Source: Eubacteriales bacterium
GTDB lineage: Bacteria > Bacillota > Clostridia > Oscillospirales > Oscillospiraceae
Assembly: GCA_030539285.1 (NCBI GenBank)
Contig: JAUNSH010000028.1
Location: forward strand, 1-38,021
DNA: 38,021 nucleotides
Direction: 5' to 3'
The notes beneath the pieces were generated by a model. The model searched no databases. It was not told the DNA's origin and was given only the letters and a program-made list of their open reading frames with translations. The translations under genes and the position numbers were made by a program. This document shows, in pieces, positions 31,901 to 37,967 of this stretch (its first letter is position 1; each line of letters begins with the position of its first letter).

Positions 31901-33337
31901 ACTAAGGTCAACCAATGCGTGGAGAACATCATGCAGATTTGGAGGGACGGGCAGGCTGAGAAGCTGACCCAGCTTGTATTCTGCGACATTTCCACACCGA
32001 AACCGGCACCGTCCAAAAAAGTTGCCAAAGCCGTCAGCGGAAATCTGGATAGCCCGGAGATTCACGCTTTAGAAACTGCTATTTCCATGCCGGAGTCGGA
32101 ACCGGAATTTTCCGTTTATGAGGACATCCGTCAAAAGCTGATTGCCGGGGGCGTGCCACCAGAGCAGATTGCTTTCATCCATGAGGCCAATACAGAGGTG
32201 CGGAAAAAGGAGCTGTTCAGCAAAGTACGCACTGGCCAAGTGCGCGTTTTGATCGGCAGCACATCTAAAATGGGAGCCGGGACCAATGTGCAGGACCGCC
32301 TTGTGGCACTCCATGACCTGGATTGTCCTTGGAGGCCCGGAGATCTGGCCCAGCGTAAAGGCCGCATTGAGCGCCAGGGCAACCAGAATGAACGCGTCCA
32401 TGTGTTCCGCTATGTGACGGAGGGAACCTTCGACGCCTACCTCTGGCAGACCGTGGAGAACAAACAGAAGTTCATTTCACAGATCATGACCAGCAAAAGT
32501 CCGGTGCGCTCCTGCGACGATGTGGACGAAACAGCGCTGTCCTTTGCAGAAATCAAGGCCCTGTGTGCCGGTGATCCCCGCATCAAAGAGCGTATGGATT
32601 TGGAAGTAGATGTATCCCGTCTGAAGCTAATGAAAGCTGACCACCAAAGCAAGCAGTTTCGTCTGGAGGACAATCTGCTGAAATACTTCCCGGAACAGAT
32701 CGAAAAGAACAAGGGCTTTATCGCCGGGCTTCAGGCAGATATGGAAACGCTGAAAGCCCATCCCCACCCGGAAGAAGGATTCGCCGGAATGGAAATCCGG
32801 GGTGATACGCTGGTAGACAAAGAAAATGCTGGTGCCGCACTTTTGGACGCCTGTAAAGAAGTGAAAAGCTCCGAGCCAGTGCAGATCGGCAGCTATCGGG
32901 GCTTCACCATGTTCGTCAGCTTCAACGCTTTCGAGAAGCAGTACGAACTGACGCTGCGGGGGGAAATGAGCCATAAAGCAATGTTGGGTACTGATCTGCG
33001 CGGCAATCTGATCCGTATCGACAACGCACTGGCACAGATGCCTGGGCGTCTGGCCAGTGTGCAGGCTCAGCTGGACAACCTCTACCAACAACAGGAGGCA
33101 GCCAGAGCCGAGATTGGCAAGCCGTTTCCCCATGAACAGGAGCTTCGGGAAAAGTCGGCGCGGCTGGTGGAACTGGATACGGCCCTGAACCTGGATGGCC
33201 GGAGCCGGACGCAGCCGGAGCAGATAATCGCCAAGAGTACAAAGCCCTCCGTGTTAAGCAAACTGAAAACTCCGCCTGTCCATGGCGCACTGGATAGGAG
33301 TCATAAGAAAGCAGAAAGGAAGGAACCGACGATATGA
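25976..33337 (+). CDS. Giant DNA methylase-like/SNF2-type helicase protein
   Basis: This 2453-residue protein begins with an ArdC-like domain (about 10-110, LYKYPYHEQLMIYAQRPDA). Its disordered Gly/Asp/Arg linker (about 258-376) is the out-of-frame reading of the nested tnpV gene. Several small domains follow (about 380-800). The N6-adenine methyltransferase-like domain has EPACGVGNFFG near 928, but NVPFG near 991 where active enzymes have NPPY/F. The helicase has HEVGAGKTF near 1605, DEAH near 1767, ATGTPVSNS near 1816 and QRKGRIERQG near 2126. Coiled C-terminal segments end in a basic tail. AAAGGAGG precedes the ATG. Such giants are ICE backbone proteins; a role in DNA entry, unwinding or anti-defence is inferred. 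Confidence 0.88.
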   Translation: MPSKAELYAQMADQVATRLTCSWQEWAAFLTTAARLYKYPYHEQLMIYAQRPDATACAEYDLWNNRMGRYVKRGSRGIALVDDSGDRPRLRYVFDVSDTGERENSRRPWLWTMKPEHIIPVSAMLERRYGVADSDFPQQLASIAGQLADEYWNDHQQDILRIVDDSFLEEYDELNISVQFRSAAAVSITYSLMSRCGLEPEQYFDHEDFMAIFDFNTPATVAALGTAVSQINQQVLRQIGVTIQNAEREKIAERRSQDEQHIDLQTERGLSDPQPGTERTAGEAPGQVRKDAENLSEGTPPDSLQPDAAVGEAVPAPSGDRRDREQPSGADDPGAGESGGRDRGPESQRPDAVGRADEQLQGPGGGSDSGGAYQQLTLNLFLSEQEQIHNIEQAESRQPSAFSMPQPVPAKLAPEPARPMDTQAAIDAALQEWNGDIRSKQAVVRYMKDHARDKGTAAWLKQEYGDDLPAFPVPAAAADLPWAKVQRRIAQLIKDDRFFTEEEQNHFDDIDPIAIREALEQRGIVGGQVVDSEKLDQDPFIRQVTSDVERIAQEEQAQAPDLSGQPITRQGDTITIGDGETTHEVDITVSDEEWQHIQEVIPDTSVLNYKVGDTVYLDNKPFTVERIGTFDVQLRDPSLAYPIFRSESKERFLELAAQDDRNVGIFFPDVAAWEKERQKQIEAIVAALTPEQQRIVQAMHTGGFEFDPLNAHPPREALIFRSNGDGYPITFENWDDAYAWIDGAELKDYPGLREQVQQVLHPEQAVPEITSEPVTVYPGEKNGLPYDIVVERLHIEKPEPMPPTAAPSTDNFRITDKQLGVGGPKAKFRANMDAINTLKTIELEERTATKEEQEVLSRYVGWGGIPEAFDPDNKSWENEYLELSAALSPAEYEAARASTLNAHYTSPTVIRAIYEAVGNMGFTAGNILEPACGVGNFFGMLPEEMSGSRLYGVELDSISGRIAKQLYPKADITVAGFETTDRRDFYDLAVGNVPFGQYQVNDRAYNKLGFNIHNYFFAKALDQVRPGGVVAFVTSRYTMDAKSPEVRKYLAQRADFLGAIRLPNNAFRANAGTDVVSDIIFLQKRDRPIDIEPDWVHLGQNEDGFAINSYFVDHPEMILGRQTSESTQYGRQDFTVAPIEGLELADQLHDAVKYIRGTYQEAELPELGEGEEIDTSIPADPNVKNYSYAVVDGEVYFRENSRMVKPDLNATAEARIKGMVALRDCVHQLIDLQMDEYTPDSAIREKQGELNRLYDAFSAKYGLINDRGNRLAFSDDSSYYLLCALEVLDEDGKLERKADMFTKRTIKPHKAVTTVDTASEALAVSIAEKARVDMEYMSQLTGKPTEEIAAELSGVIFKDPSYGRDPLSGWQTTDEYLSGNVRQKLRAAQRAAERDPAFAVNVEALKAAQPKDLDASEIEVRLGATWIDKEYIRQFMYETFDTPRYLRGTIDVNYSAYTAEWQITGKTQIPYNNIAAYTTYGTDRANAYRILEDSLNLRDVRIYDTIEDADGKERRVLNAKETTLAAQKQQAIRDAFKDWIWRDPERRQALVRQYNEEMNSTRPREYDGSHIVFSGMNPEITLREHQKSAIAHVLYGGNTLLAHEVGAGKTFEMVAAAMESKRLGLCQKSIFVVPNHLTEQWASEFLRLYPSANILVTTKKDFETHRRKKFCARIATGDYDAIIIGHSQFERIPISKERQERLLQEQIAEITEGISEVESSGGERFTVKQLERTKRGLEARLEKLQADHRKDDVITFEQLGVDRLFVDEAHNYKNLFLYTKMRNVAGLSTTDAQKSSDMFAKCRYMDEITGSRGVVFATGTPVSNSMTELYTMQRYLQYDRLQELGMAHFDCWASRFGETATALELAPEGTGYRARTRFSKFFNLPELMNLFKEVADIKTADQLHLPTPEVEYHTVVAKPTEHQQEMVQALSERAALVHGGSVDPSTDNMLKITSDGRKLGLDQRIISPLLPDEAGTKVNQCVENIMQIWRDGQAEKLTQLVFCDISTPKPAPSKKVAKAVSGNLDSPEIHALETAISMPESEPEFSVYEDIRQKLIAGGVPPEQIAFIHEANTEVRKKELFSKVRTGQVRVLIGSTSKMGAGTNVQDRLVALHDLDCPWRPGDLAQRKGRIERQGNQNERVHVFRYVTEGTFDAYLWQTVENKQKFISQIMTSKSPVRSCDDVDETALSFAEIKALCAGDPRIKERMDLEVDVSRLKLMKADHQSKQFRLEDNLLKYFPEQIEKNKGFIAGLQADMETLKAHPHPEEGFAGMEIRGDTLVDKENAGAALLDACKEVKSSEPVQIGSYRGFTMFVSFNAFEKQYELTLRGEMSHKAMLGTDLRGNLIRIDNALAQMPGRLASVQAQLDNLYQQQEAARAEIGKPFPHEQELREKSARLVELDTALNLDGRSRTQPEQIIAKSTKPSVLSKLKTPPVHGALDRSHKKAERKEPTI
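26748..27104 (+). CDS. tnpV: TnpV protein, nested in the helicase gene (+1 frame)
   Basis: This 118-residue protein matches the TnpV family: LTYRQNGDYLIPNLEL at the N-terminus, GKYGRMRKTYLKEHR, LYPHLLEIDETANSRLEQM, and MRWVGLMNNCKAQAEEVIL near the C-terminus. AAAGGAG stands 8 nt before the ATG. The whole gene lies inside the 2453-residue ORF, shifted by +1, and the helicase frame stays open across it. TnpV was named from Tn4451-type elements, but its function is poorly known. The good ribosome site and complete family-length ORF argue for real translation. Confidence 0.82.
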   Translation: MNNTLTYRQNGDYLIPNLELSEQPVKPLGKYGRMRKTYLKEHRPILYSQMLLSEKLYPHLLEIDETANSRLEQMIPELAKAAGATEALKASDPMRWVGLMNNCKAQAEEVILAELINN

Positions 33338-34422
33338 ACAATCAAGAGCTGAATACCGAACTTTATCAAAAAATGTCTGCCGAACAGGACACCTACCGGA
33401 AGTGGTTGCTGGAGCAGTCCCCGGAGGAGATTCTGAAATACGCTTATGAATACACAGCGCGGGAGGATATTCTGCTGTCGCTGGAATACCACGATCTGAC
33501 GGATGCCCAAGCCGCCGCACTTTTGAAATCGCCCTCTCCGCTGGCAGATGTGTTCAAGGAATTTGACCACAGGGAAACTGACCACATGGATCAGGTTTTC
33601 TATGCAATGCAGGATCGGGCAGACGATGTGCTGGAGGCGGAGGAAAAACAGCGGCGCGTCCTGCGGGAGACACCAGTTTATCGTTATCCCGCGAGCTATG
33701 CCCGTGAGCATGATGAGCTGGAACAATACCGGGCCTCTCACAAAGCAAATGTGGCTTGCAAGGAAGCCATTGAAGCAGCGATTTCCGCTCATTACAGCGA
33801 TAACCGTTTGGGCAGGGAGGCTGCGCTGGAGGTGATTGAAGCCTTTGGCATGGAGCGCACCATGTATGTTCTGGCCAATACCGTCCGGCATAAAGATTGG
33901 GACGGGCGTATCTCTCACGACAATAAGATGTGGGCCATGACAATTCCTGTTCATGCGGACAAGAATCAATGGGGTGATAACCGCAACACAGAGTTTGTGG
34001 TGGACAAATCCCACCCTGGTCTGACGGACCTCTTTGTGAATCAGGTGCGCCGGGAACAGCTTCTGCGGACGCCGCTAACCAACGAAGAAATCCAGCGGGA
34101 GGCCGAACGGCTGCTTTCGGCACTTCAAGCCCCAAAGGAACCCAACAGTCCCAGCGGCACACACTTCATGGCGCAGATTTCACCGGACTTTCTGGTACGG
34201 GCCTCCACCAAGGATACGGACCGGCTCATGGCGACGCTGCCGTTTCGCTCCACCACCTTCTCCGGTCTCAATGACCGCAAGGGGCATTTTGTCCTGATTA
34301 CCAAAGGCGAGGACCGGAGCCAGCCGCTCAGAAAGCTTCGCCGTTCTGTGCGGAAGGATCTTCAGAAAGCGCCGGATGGCACAAAGAAACCCGCCGCTAA
34401 ACGGCGGGAACCGGAGCGATAA
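33334..34422 (+). CDS. DUF3848/DUF3849-type ICE protein
   Basis: This 362-residue protein begins with a helical domain holding ILKYAYEYTAREDILLSLE (DUF3848-like). The DUF3849-like part (about 120-250) has VYRYPASYAREHDELEQY, MERTMYVLANTVRHKDWDG and a C-terminal FVNQVRREQLL. The tail is basic. These families occur in conjugative elements next to the helicase gene and have no proven function. The ATG overlaps the helicase stop by 4 bp. It is followed by mobC after 4 bp. Confidence 0.8.
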   Translation: MNNQELNTELYQKMSAEQDTYRKWLLEQSPEEILKYAYEYTAREDILLSLEYHDLTDAQAAALLKSPSPLADVFKEFDHRETDHMDQVFYAMQDRADDVLEAEEKQRRVLRETPVYRYPASYAREHDELEQYRASHKANVACKEAIEAAISAHYSDNRLGREAALEVIEAFGMERTMYVLANTVRHKDWDGRISHDNKMWAMTIPVHADKNQWGDNRNTEFVVDKSHPGLTDLFVNQVRREQLLRTPLTNEEIQREAERLLSALQAPKEPNSPSGTHFMAQISPDFLVRASTKDTDRLMATLPFRSTTFSGLNDRKGHFVLITKGEDRSQPLRKLRRSVRKDLQKAPDGTKKPAAKRREPER

Positions 34423-34426
34423 GCCT

Positions 34427-34768
34427 ATGGCGGCAAAGCGCAATCGGAATGTGCAGGTGAACTTCCGTGTCTCTCCCCATGAACTGGAACTGATCGAGGC
34501 AAAGATGGCACAGGTTGGAACCACAAACCGGGAAGCCTATCTGCGAAAAATGGCGATTGACGGGTATATTGTCCGGCTGGATTTACCGGAACTGAAAGAA
34601 TTGGTCTCCCTCCTTCGTTATTCCAGCAATAACTTAAACCAACTCACCCGGCGAGTGCATGAAACTGGGCGTGTATATGATGCAGATTTGGAGGATATAC
34701 TCCAAAAGCAGGAGGCCATTTGGTCCGGGGTAAATGAGATATTGACCCGTCTTAGTTCGATTTCATAA
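34427..34768 (+). CDS. mobC: MobC relaxosome accessory protein
   Basis: This 113-residue protein has an N-terminal ribbon-helix-helix-like segment (RNVQVNFRVSPHELELIEAKM) and the MobC signature YSSNNLNQLTRRVHETG. MobC binds and locally melts oriT to help the relaxase. The ATG at 34427 follows a weak CCGGAG site; the in-frame ORF back to 34376 lies in the preceding gene. In most related elements the relaxase comes soon after, whereas here it is 2.8 kb away because cargo intervenes. Confidence 0.88.
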   Translation: MAAKRNRNVQVNFRVSPHELELIEAKMAQVGTTNREAYLRKMAIDGYIVRLDLPELKELVSLLRYSSNNLNQLTRRVHETGRVYDADLEDILQKQEAIWSGVNEILTRLSSIS

Positions 34769-34788
34769 CAGGGATCTATATCCCATTT

Positions 34789-34836
34789 GCGGAGGGAGGA
34801 CGGCGTGTTTCCGTTCCCCCTCCGCTTTTTCTTTTT
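34789..34836 (+). terminator. Strong intrinsic terminator after mobC
   Basis: GCGGAGGG (34789-34796) pairs with CCCTCCGC (34818-34825). The stem is extended inward by GGACGG/CCGTTCC with one bulge, and is followed by TTTTTCTTTTT. Confidence 0.85.
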
Positions 34837-34868
34837 ATCCAGCCGCATCCTTGCGTTTTTATATTAGG

Positions 34869-34889
34869 TGCGGTTACAATAAAACCGCA
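34869..34889. repeat. Inverted repeat after mobC, possible oriT or regulatory hairpin
   Basis: TGCGGTT (34869-34875) and AACCGCA (34883-34889) are perfect arms around ACAATAA. It lies between mobC and the next ORF in a non-coding gap of 155 bp that also holds the terminator. A relaxase binding hairpin is one possibility and a 5' UTR stem another. Confidence 0.35.
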
Positions 34890-34923
34890 ATCAAAAGCCG
34901 GTATCAAAGGGGTTGATCGTGCA

Positions 34924-35244
34924 ATGCTCACAAACGAAAAAGTTTTGGATATTTTTCGGGATTATTTGAATGAGGATCAGGCAACGGAGGTGGTGATGAC
35001 ACGGCATGGCTACGCTGTTATGCTGTGGGATAATGCTGGTCAGGATTGGTCTGATGTCGAGTGCTGCCCAACACCGGAGGAATTGTTTGATAAGCTGCTG
35101 GATTCCTATGCCTTGTATCAGGAGTTTCTGCTGATCCGGGACAAGAGCGACAGCGAGGGCGAAATCGATGAAGCGGAACGGGCGCAGATTCAAAAAATGT
35201 GTCTGCCCTATCTGGAGAAGCGGAAGGAGGCTGAAAGAATATGA
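34924..35244 (+). CDS. Hypothetical ICE protein, 106 residues
   Basis: This is an acidic soluble protein with VLDIFRDYLNEDQATEVVMTR at the N-terminus, YAVMLWDNAGQDW in the centre and a charged helical C-terminus (EAERAQIQKMCLPYLEKRKE). Similar small proteins lie between mobC and relaxase genes in related elements, so this is probably backbone rather than cargo. AAGGGG stands 11 nt before the ATG, slightly far. It overlaps the following membrane protein gene by 4 bp. Confidence 0.7.
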   Translation: MLTNEKVLDIFRDYLNEDQATEVVMTRHGYAVMLWDNAGQDWSDVECCPTPEELFDKLLDSYALYQEFLLIRDKSDSEGEIDEAERAQIQKMCLPYLEKRKEAERI

Positions 35245-35531
35245 GGATTTTAATGAAGCTGCTGGCAGCACCGATTGTTCTGGTGCTGATGTTATTCGTA
35301 TGGATATGTTCGGCGCTGCTGTATTGTTCCGCCTTTGTTTTTGGGCTGGCTAGTACAATCATTGGGCTGCTGGGATTGGCAGTCCTGGTTACATACTCTG
35401 TAAAGAACGGAGTCATCCTGCTGATAATCGCGTTCCTGGTCAGCCCGGTGGGAGTTCCGATGGCGGCGGCGTGGTTGCTGGGTAGAATTCAGAATTTGCG
35501 GTATGCAATTCAGGATCGGGTATATGGATGA
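35241..35531 (+). CDS. Small membrane protein, CD1845-like
   Basis: This 96-residue protein has three hydrophobic stretches (about 5-30, 33-52 and 58-82) and a short basic C-terminal tail (RIQNLRYAIQDRVYG). Size, composition and position resemble the CD1845 family of Clostridia elements. That assignment is from memory and moderate. AAGGAGG lies 10 nt before the ATG, and the gene is translationally coupled to the one before. It is the last backbone-like gene before the AT-rich cargo. Confidence 0.65.
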   Translation: MRILMKLLAAPIVLVLMLFVWICSALLYCSAFVFGLASTIIGLLGLAVLVTYSVKNGVILLIIAFLVSPVGVPMAAAWLLGRIQNLRYAIQDRVYG

Positions 35532-35561
35532 TGGCCTCCCAACGTTTTTTGAAAATTCTCT

Positions 35562-35589
35562 TTGCAGATTCACACTGATTTGCTACAAT
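35562..35589 (+). promoter_or_regulatory. Promoter of the cargo gene at 35626
   Basis: TTGCAG (35562-35567), a 16-nt spacer and TACAAT (35584-35589) lie about 36 nt before the ATG. Confidence 0.6.
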
Positions 35590-35625
35590 TTAGGAAAGAG
35601 TTAAAGAGCGAATGGGAGCAAACGC

Positions 35626-36066
35626 ATGGATGACAAAGAATTGATCGGCAAGATTCACTCTGCTATGTACCACCAATGCCAGCACCGTGGATATGCCACG
35701 CCGGTGGATGTGCTGATGGACATTGGAGTATTGCCAAAGAAGGAATACGAGGACTGGCGCTTTGGCCGGGTGCCCTATTTGGAAAGCGTCTATCTTGTTA
35801 ACCTCCGCAAGCTATCTTTCATCATGCACCAGATGCGAGTCTATGCAAGAAAGTCAGAATTGAAGCCATCCTTCTGTTATTACAAGCAATGGGGTGTTAA
35901 GAAGAAAAACGGCCAAGGCCATAAGCCGGTATTACCCCTGCGTTTTAGTAAAAGCGGAAACCCTGAAATCGAAAAGTGGTATGCAACTCACTTTGTAGAT
36001 ATGAAGCGTATTACCCAACTGAAAGAACAAGCCGAAAAAGAGAATATAACAAAAATAGGCTGCTGA
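35626..36066 (+). CDS. Hypothetical cargo protein, 146 residues
   Basis: This is a basic protein with RGYATPVDVLMDIGVL near the N-terminus, then WRFGRVPYLESVYLVN and a C-terminal KQWGVKKKNGQGHKP. It looks soluble, with helical segments and a lysine-rich loop that could touch nucleic acid. I recall similar proteins scattered in Clostridia genomes, without a known function. GGGAG stands 7 nt before the ATG and the gene has its own promoter. Its stop lies inside the bidirectional terminator shared with the XRE gene, so it is a single-gene unit. Confidence 0.7.
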   Translation: MDDKELIGKIHSAMYHQCQHRGYATPVDVLMDIGVLPKKEYEDWRFGRVPYLESVYLVNLRKLSFIMHQMRVYARKSELKPSFCYYKQWGVKKKNGQGHKPVLPLRFSKSGNPEIEKWYATHFVDMKRITQLKEQAEKENITKIGC

Positions 36067-36098
36067 GATTCACAATCCTTTCTCAGCAGCCTATTTTT
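36051..36098. terminator. Bidirectional terminator shared by two convergent genes
   Basis: An 18-bp perfect stem, with left arm 36051-36068 (AAAAATAGGCTGCTGAGA) and right arm 36081-36098, has a 12-nt loop and A/T tails on both sides. The TGA of the + gene (36064-36066) and the TAG of the minus XRE gene (36091-36093) both lie in the stem. Confidence 0.9.
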
Positions 36099-36285
36099 TG
36101 AACTCAACAATATCATTCGGTGTACATCCGATGATATCACATAATTTTTCCAAAGTGAGCAACGTAATATTTCTGTTCTTTTTCAACGCATCCAGCGTTT
36201 TGTTATCTATACCATTTTTTAAGAGCTGATATTGCGTGATGTGTCGTTCGTTCATTGTTTTCCAAAGAGGACTGAAATCTATCAT
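36091..36285 (-). CDS. XRE-family helix-turn-helix regulator
   Basis: This 64-residue single-domain Cro/C1-type regulator has an HTH covering about residues 13-50 (ITQYQLLKNGIDNKTLDAL), with LEKLCDIIGCTPNDIVEF as the closing helices. The short cHTH/XRE_26-like type is common in Firmicutes. The ATG at 36285 has AAAGGTGG 8 nt upstream; the GTG at 36297 is an alternative. A minus-strand TATAAT lies upstream. It is divergent from the SLOG gene, and a palindrome in the intervening promoter could be its operator. Confidence 0.82.
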   Translation of the reverse strand: MIDFSPLWKTMNERHITQYQLLKNGIDNKTLDALKKNRNITLLTLEKLCDIIGCTPNDIVEFKK

Positions 36286-36346
36286 TCGGATCACCACCTT
36301 TAACGATGTTTCAAATAAATTATATGGTGGTTCCCCTTAAATAAAT

Positions 36347-36376
36347 ATTGTGGAGTTAATCACAATAATGTATAAT
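36347..36376 (+). promoter_or_regulatory. Promoter of the SLOG gene with overlapping palindrome (candidate operator)
   Basis: TTGTGG (36348-36353), a 17-nt spacer and a perfect TATAAT (36371-36376) form a good promoter. ATTGTG (36347-36352) and CACAAT (36361-36366) make an inverted repeat with an 8-nt spacer lying over the -35 and spacer. The divergent XRE protein may bind it; this is inferred from layout. Confidence 0.65.
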
Positions 36377-36461
36377 AGCTACGTCTTCATGACAATGATT
36401 TGGAAACCTCCATCTCAGTATTTTTCACGGCCCAAAAAGTTTTATACAATGAGGTGTTGAT

Positions 36462-36953
36462 ATGGAAAATAATAGGGAATGTGAGTACAGCTGTTGTTTT
36501 ACCGGGCATCGTCCAGAAAAGCTCCAAGCTCCAGATTCTCTTGTAATTAAAGAGCTGGACAGTGCGATCAAGAATGCTATTAACAACGGATATTCAACTT
36601 TCATAACCGGAATGGCAAAAGGAGTGGATATTTGGGCCGCAGAATTGGTACTGCGTGACCGGAGAAGATTTCCGCAAATTAAGCTAGTTTGCGCCATACC
36701 GTACAAAGGATTTGGTTTGCATTGGGATAAGGAATGGACGAGCAGATTCTTGCGAATTATTCAACAAGCAAATGCTGTCCACTATATCTGTCCGAAGTTC
36801 TCGTATGGAGCATATCAGGCGCGAAATATCTGGATGGTTGACCATTCCTCATTGGTAATTGCCGTATATAACGGTTCAAGCGGAGGCACCAGGAATACGA
36901 TTGCATATGCGCAAGAGCAGGCTAACTGTAAAGTTCAATACATAACTCTATAA
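36462..36953 (+). CDS. SLOG (DUF1273/YpsA-like) family protein
   Basis: This 163-residue protein has a Rossmann-like SLOG fold: CCFTGHRPEKL (about 11-21), FITGMAKGVDIWAAELVL (about 47-64), an acidic/aromatic middle and a C-terminal NGSSGGTRNTIAYAQ. SLOG proteins are predicted to bind nucleotides or nucleotide-derived signals and are often found in mobile and defence settings. The ligand here is unknown. GAGGTG lies just before the ATG. The gene is AT-rich compared with the ICE backbone and is preceded by a strong promoter with a possible operator. Confidence 0.82.
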   Translation: MENNRECEYSCCFTGHRPEKLQAPDSLVIKELDSAIKNAINNGYSTFITGMAKGVDIWAAELVLRDRRRFPQIKLVCAIPYKGFGLHWDKEWTSRFLRIIQQANAVHYICPKFSYGAYQARNIWMVDHSSLVIAVYNGSSGGTRNTIAYAQEQANCKVQYITL

Positions 36954-37027
36954 TTACCCTGCCTGCTTTTGAAACATCTCATTCATGTACCAGTAACTCA
37001 GCAAATAATACGAAGAGGGACAGAACT

Positions 37028-37498
37028 ATGAAGATAGAAAAAAGGTATTATGATATTGATAAAGAGCGTTGGGATCAAATAATCAATGAAGTACAACTTG
37101 AAGAAAATCAACTCACAGAATCGGAACGTGAAGCGCGGTTCAGGGATAGAGATTTGAAACTTCAGGAGATTTACCATGAGTGTGAAGAACGAATTAGACA
37201 TCATAAGAAAATAATAGATAGGGAGAAGGTGCAGCAATTTCAGATAATTGTCCAGCAGGCTTTATGGATGGCCGAATACATCAAGGCAAACATAACTGTG
37301 GATACGGAGGCTAAGTTTCTAGGAGAAATCGTTTTAGAGGCGAAGGACTTTATAATTCCTTGCACTTGTAACCCCTCGGTCAAAAAAGTATTTTGCAGTC
37401 TATTTCTGGCCTCGGATGACATCTTTATTGGACATTCTTCTGGTTTGTGTAGAATGCAATTTTTATTTGATCTCTATAAAGAAGTTTCAGTTGACTAA
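37028..37498 (+). CDS. Unknown cargo protein, 156 residues
   Basis: The N-terminal half (about 10-75) is a long charged helix, probably coiled coil (EREARFRDRDLKLQEIYHEC). The C-terminal half is hydrophobic/mixed with CTCNPSVKKVFC, giving three cysteines in a short span. No family is recognised. GAGGGA lies 7 nt before the ATG. It follows the SLOG gene by 74 bp in the same direction, and no promoter was seen between them, so the two may act together. Confidence 0.65.
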   Translation: MKIEKRYYDIDKERWDQIINEVQLEENQLTESEREARFRDRDLKLQEIYHECEERIRHHKKIIDREKVQQFQIIVQQALWMAEYIKANITVDTEAKFLGEIVLEAKDFIIPCTCNPSVKKVFCSLFLASDDIFIGHSSGLCRMQFLFDLYKEVSVD

Positions 37499-37533
37499 CC
37501 ATTACTTCTGCAAAAAAATAGAATAACATTCTC

Positions 37534-37558
37534 AGGGGCAGTCATAACGGCTGCCCCT
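37534..37558 (+). other. Hairpin upstream of the relaxase gene
   Basis: AGGGGCAG (37534-37541) and CTGCCCCT (37551-37558) pair perfectly around a 9-nt loop. The following bases are only TGTC, so termination would be weak. It lies 27 bp before the relaxase start, where it could be a terminator for the cargo transcripts or part of oriT. Confidence 0.5.
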
Positions 37559-37585
37559 TGTCACTTGCGAAAGGAGGTATTTTAT

Positions 37586-37967
37586 ATGGCGACCACAAGA
37601 ATCATGCCACTTCACACAGGCAAAGGCCGGACAGTCGGTCAGGCCATTAGCGATATCATTGATTATGTTGAGAACCCAGAAAAAACGGATCATGGTAATC
37701 TCATTACCTGCTATCAATGTGATAGTCGGATTGCGGATGCAGAGTTTCTTTTTGCAAAAAAACGATACATCCAGAAAACCGGGCGAATGCGCGGCGAGGA
37801 TGATGTGATCGCCTACCATCTACGGCAGTCCTTCGTCCCTGGAGAGATCACGCCGGAGGAAGCGAACTGGCTGGGCCAGGAGCTTGCCCGGAGATTCACC
37901 AAAGGGGAAAACGCCTTTATCGTCTGCACCCACATTGACAAAGCACATATTCACAATCACATCATTT
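37586..37967 (+). CDS. MOB_P-type relaxase, 5' exon (interrupted)
   Basis: The first 127 codons of a mobilisation relaxase are present, up to HNHII plus one base. A likely nucleophile is Tyr27 in IIDYVENPEKT. Motif II is YHLRQSF (about 78-84). Motif III is HIDKAHIHNH, the metal-binding histidine cluster. AAAGGAGG stands 8 nt before the ATG at 37586. The frame then runs into GTGCGCCC and stops at 38017, only about 17 codons after the motif, whereas relaxases of this group normally continue for hundreds of residues. The break matches a group II intron start, so functional enzyme should need splicing and the 3' exon outside the window. Confidence 0.88.
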
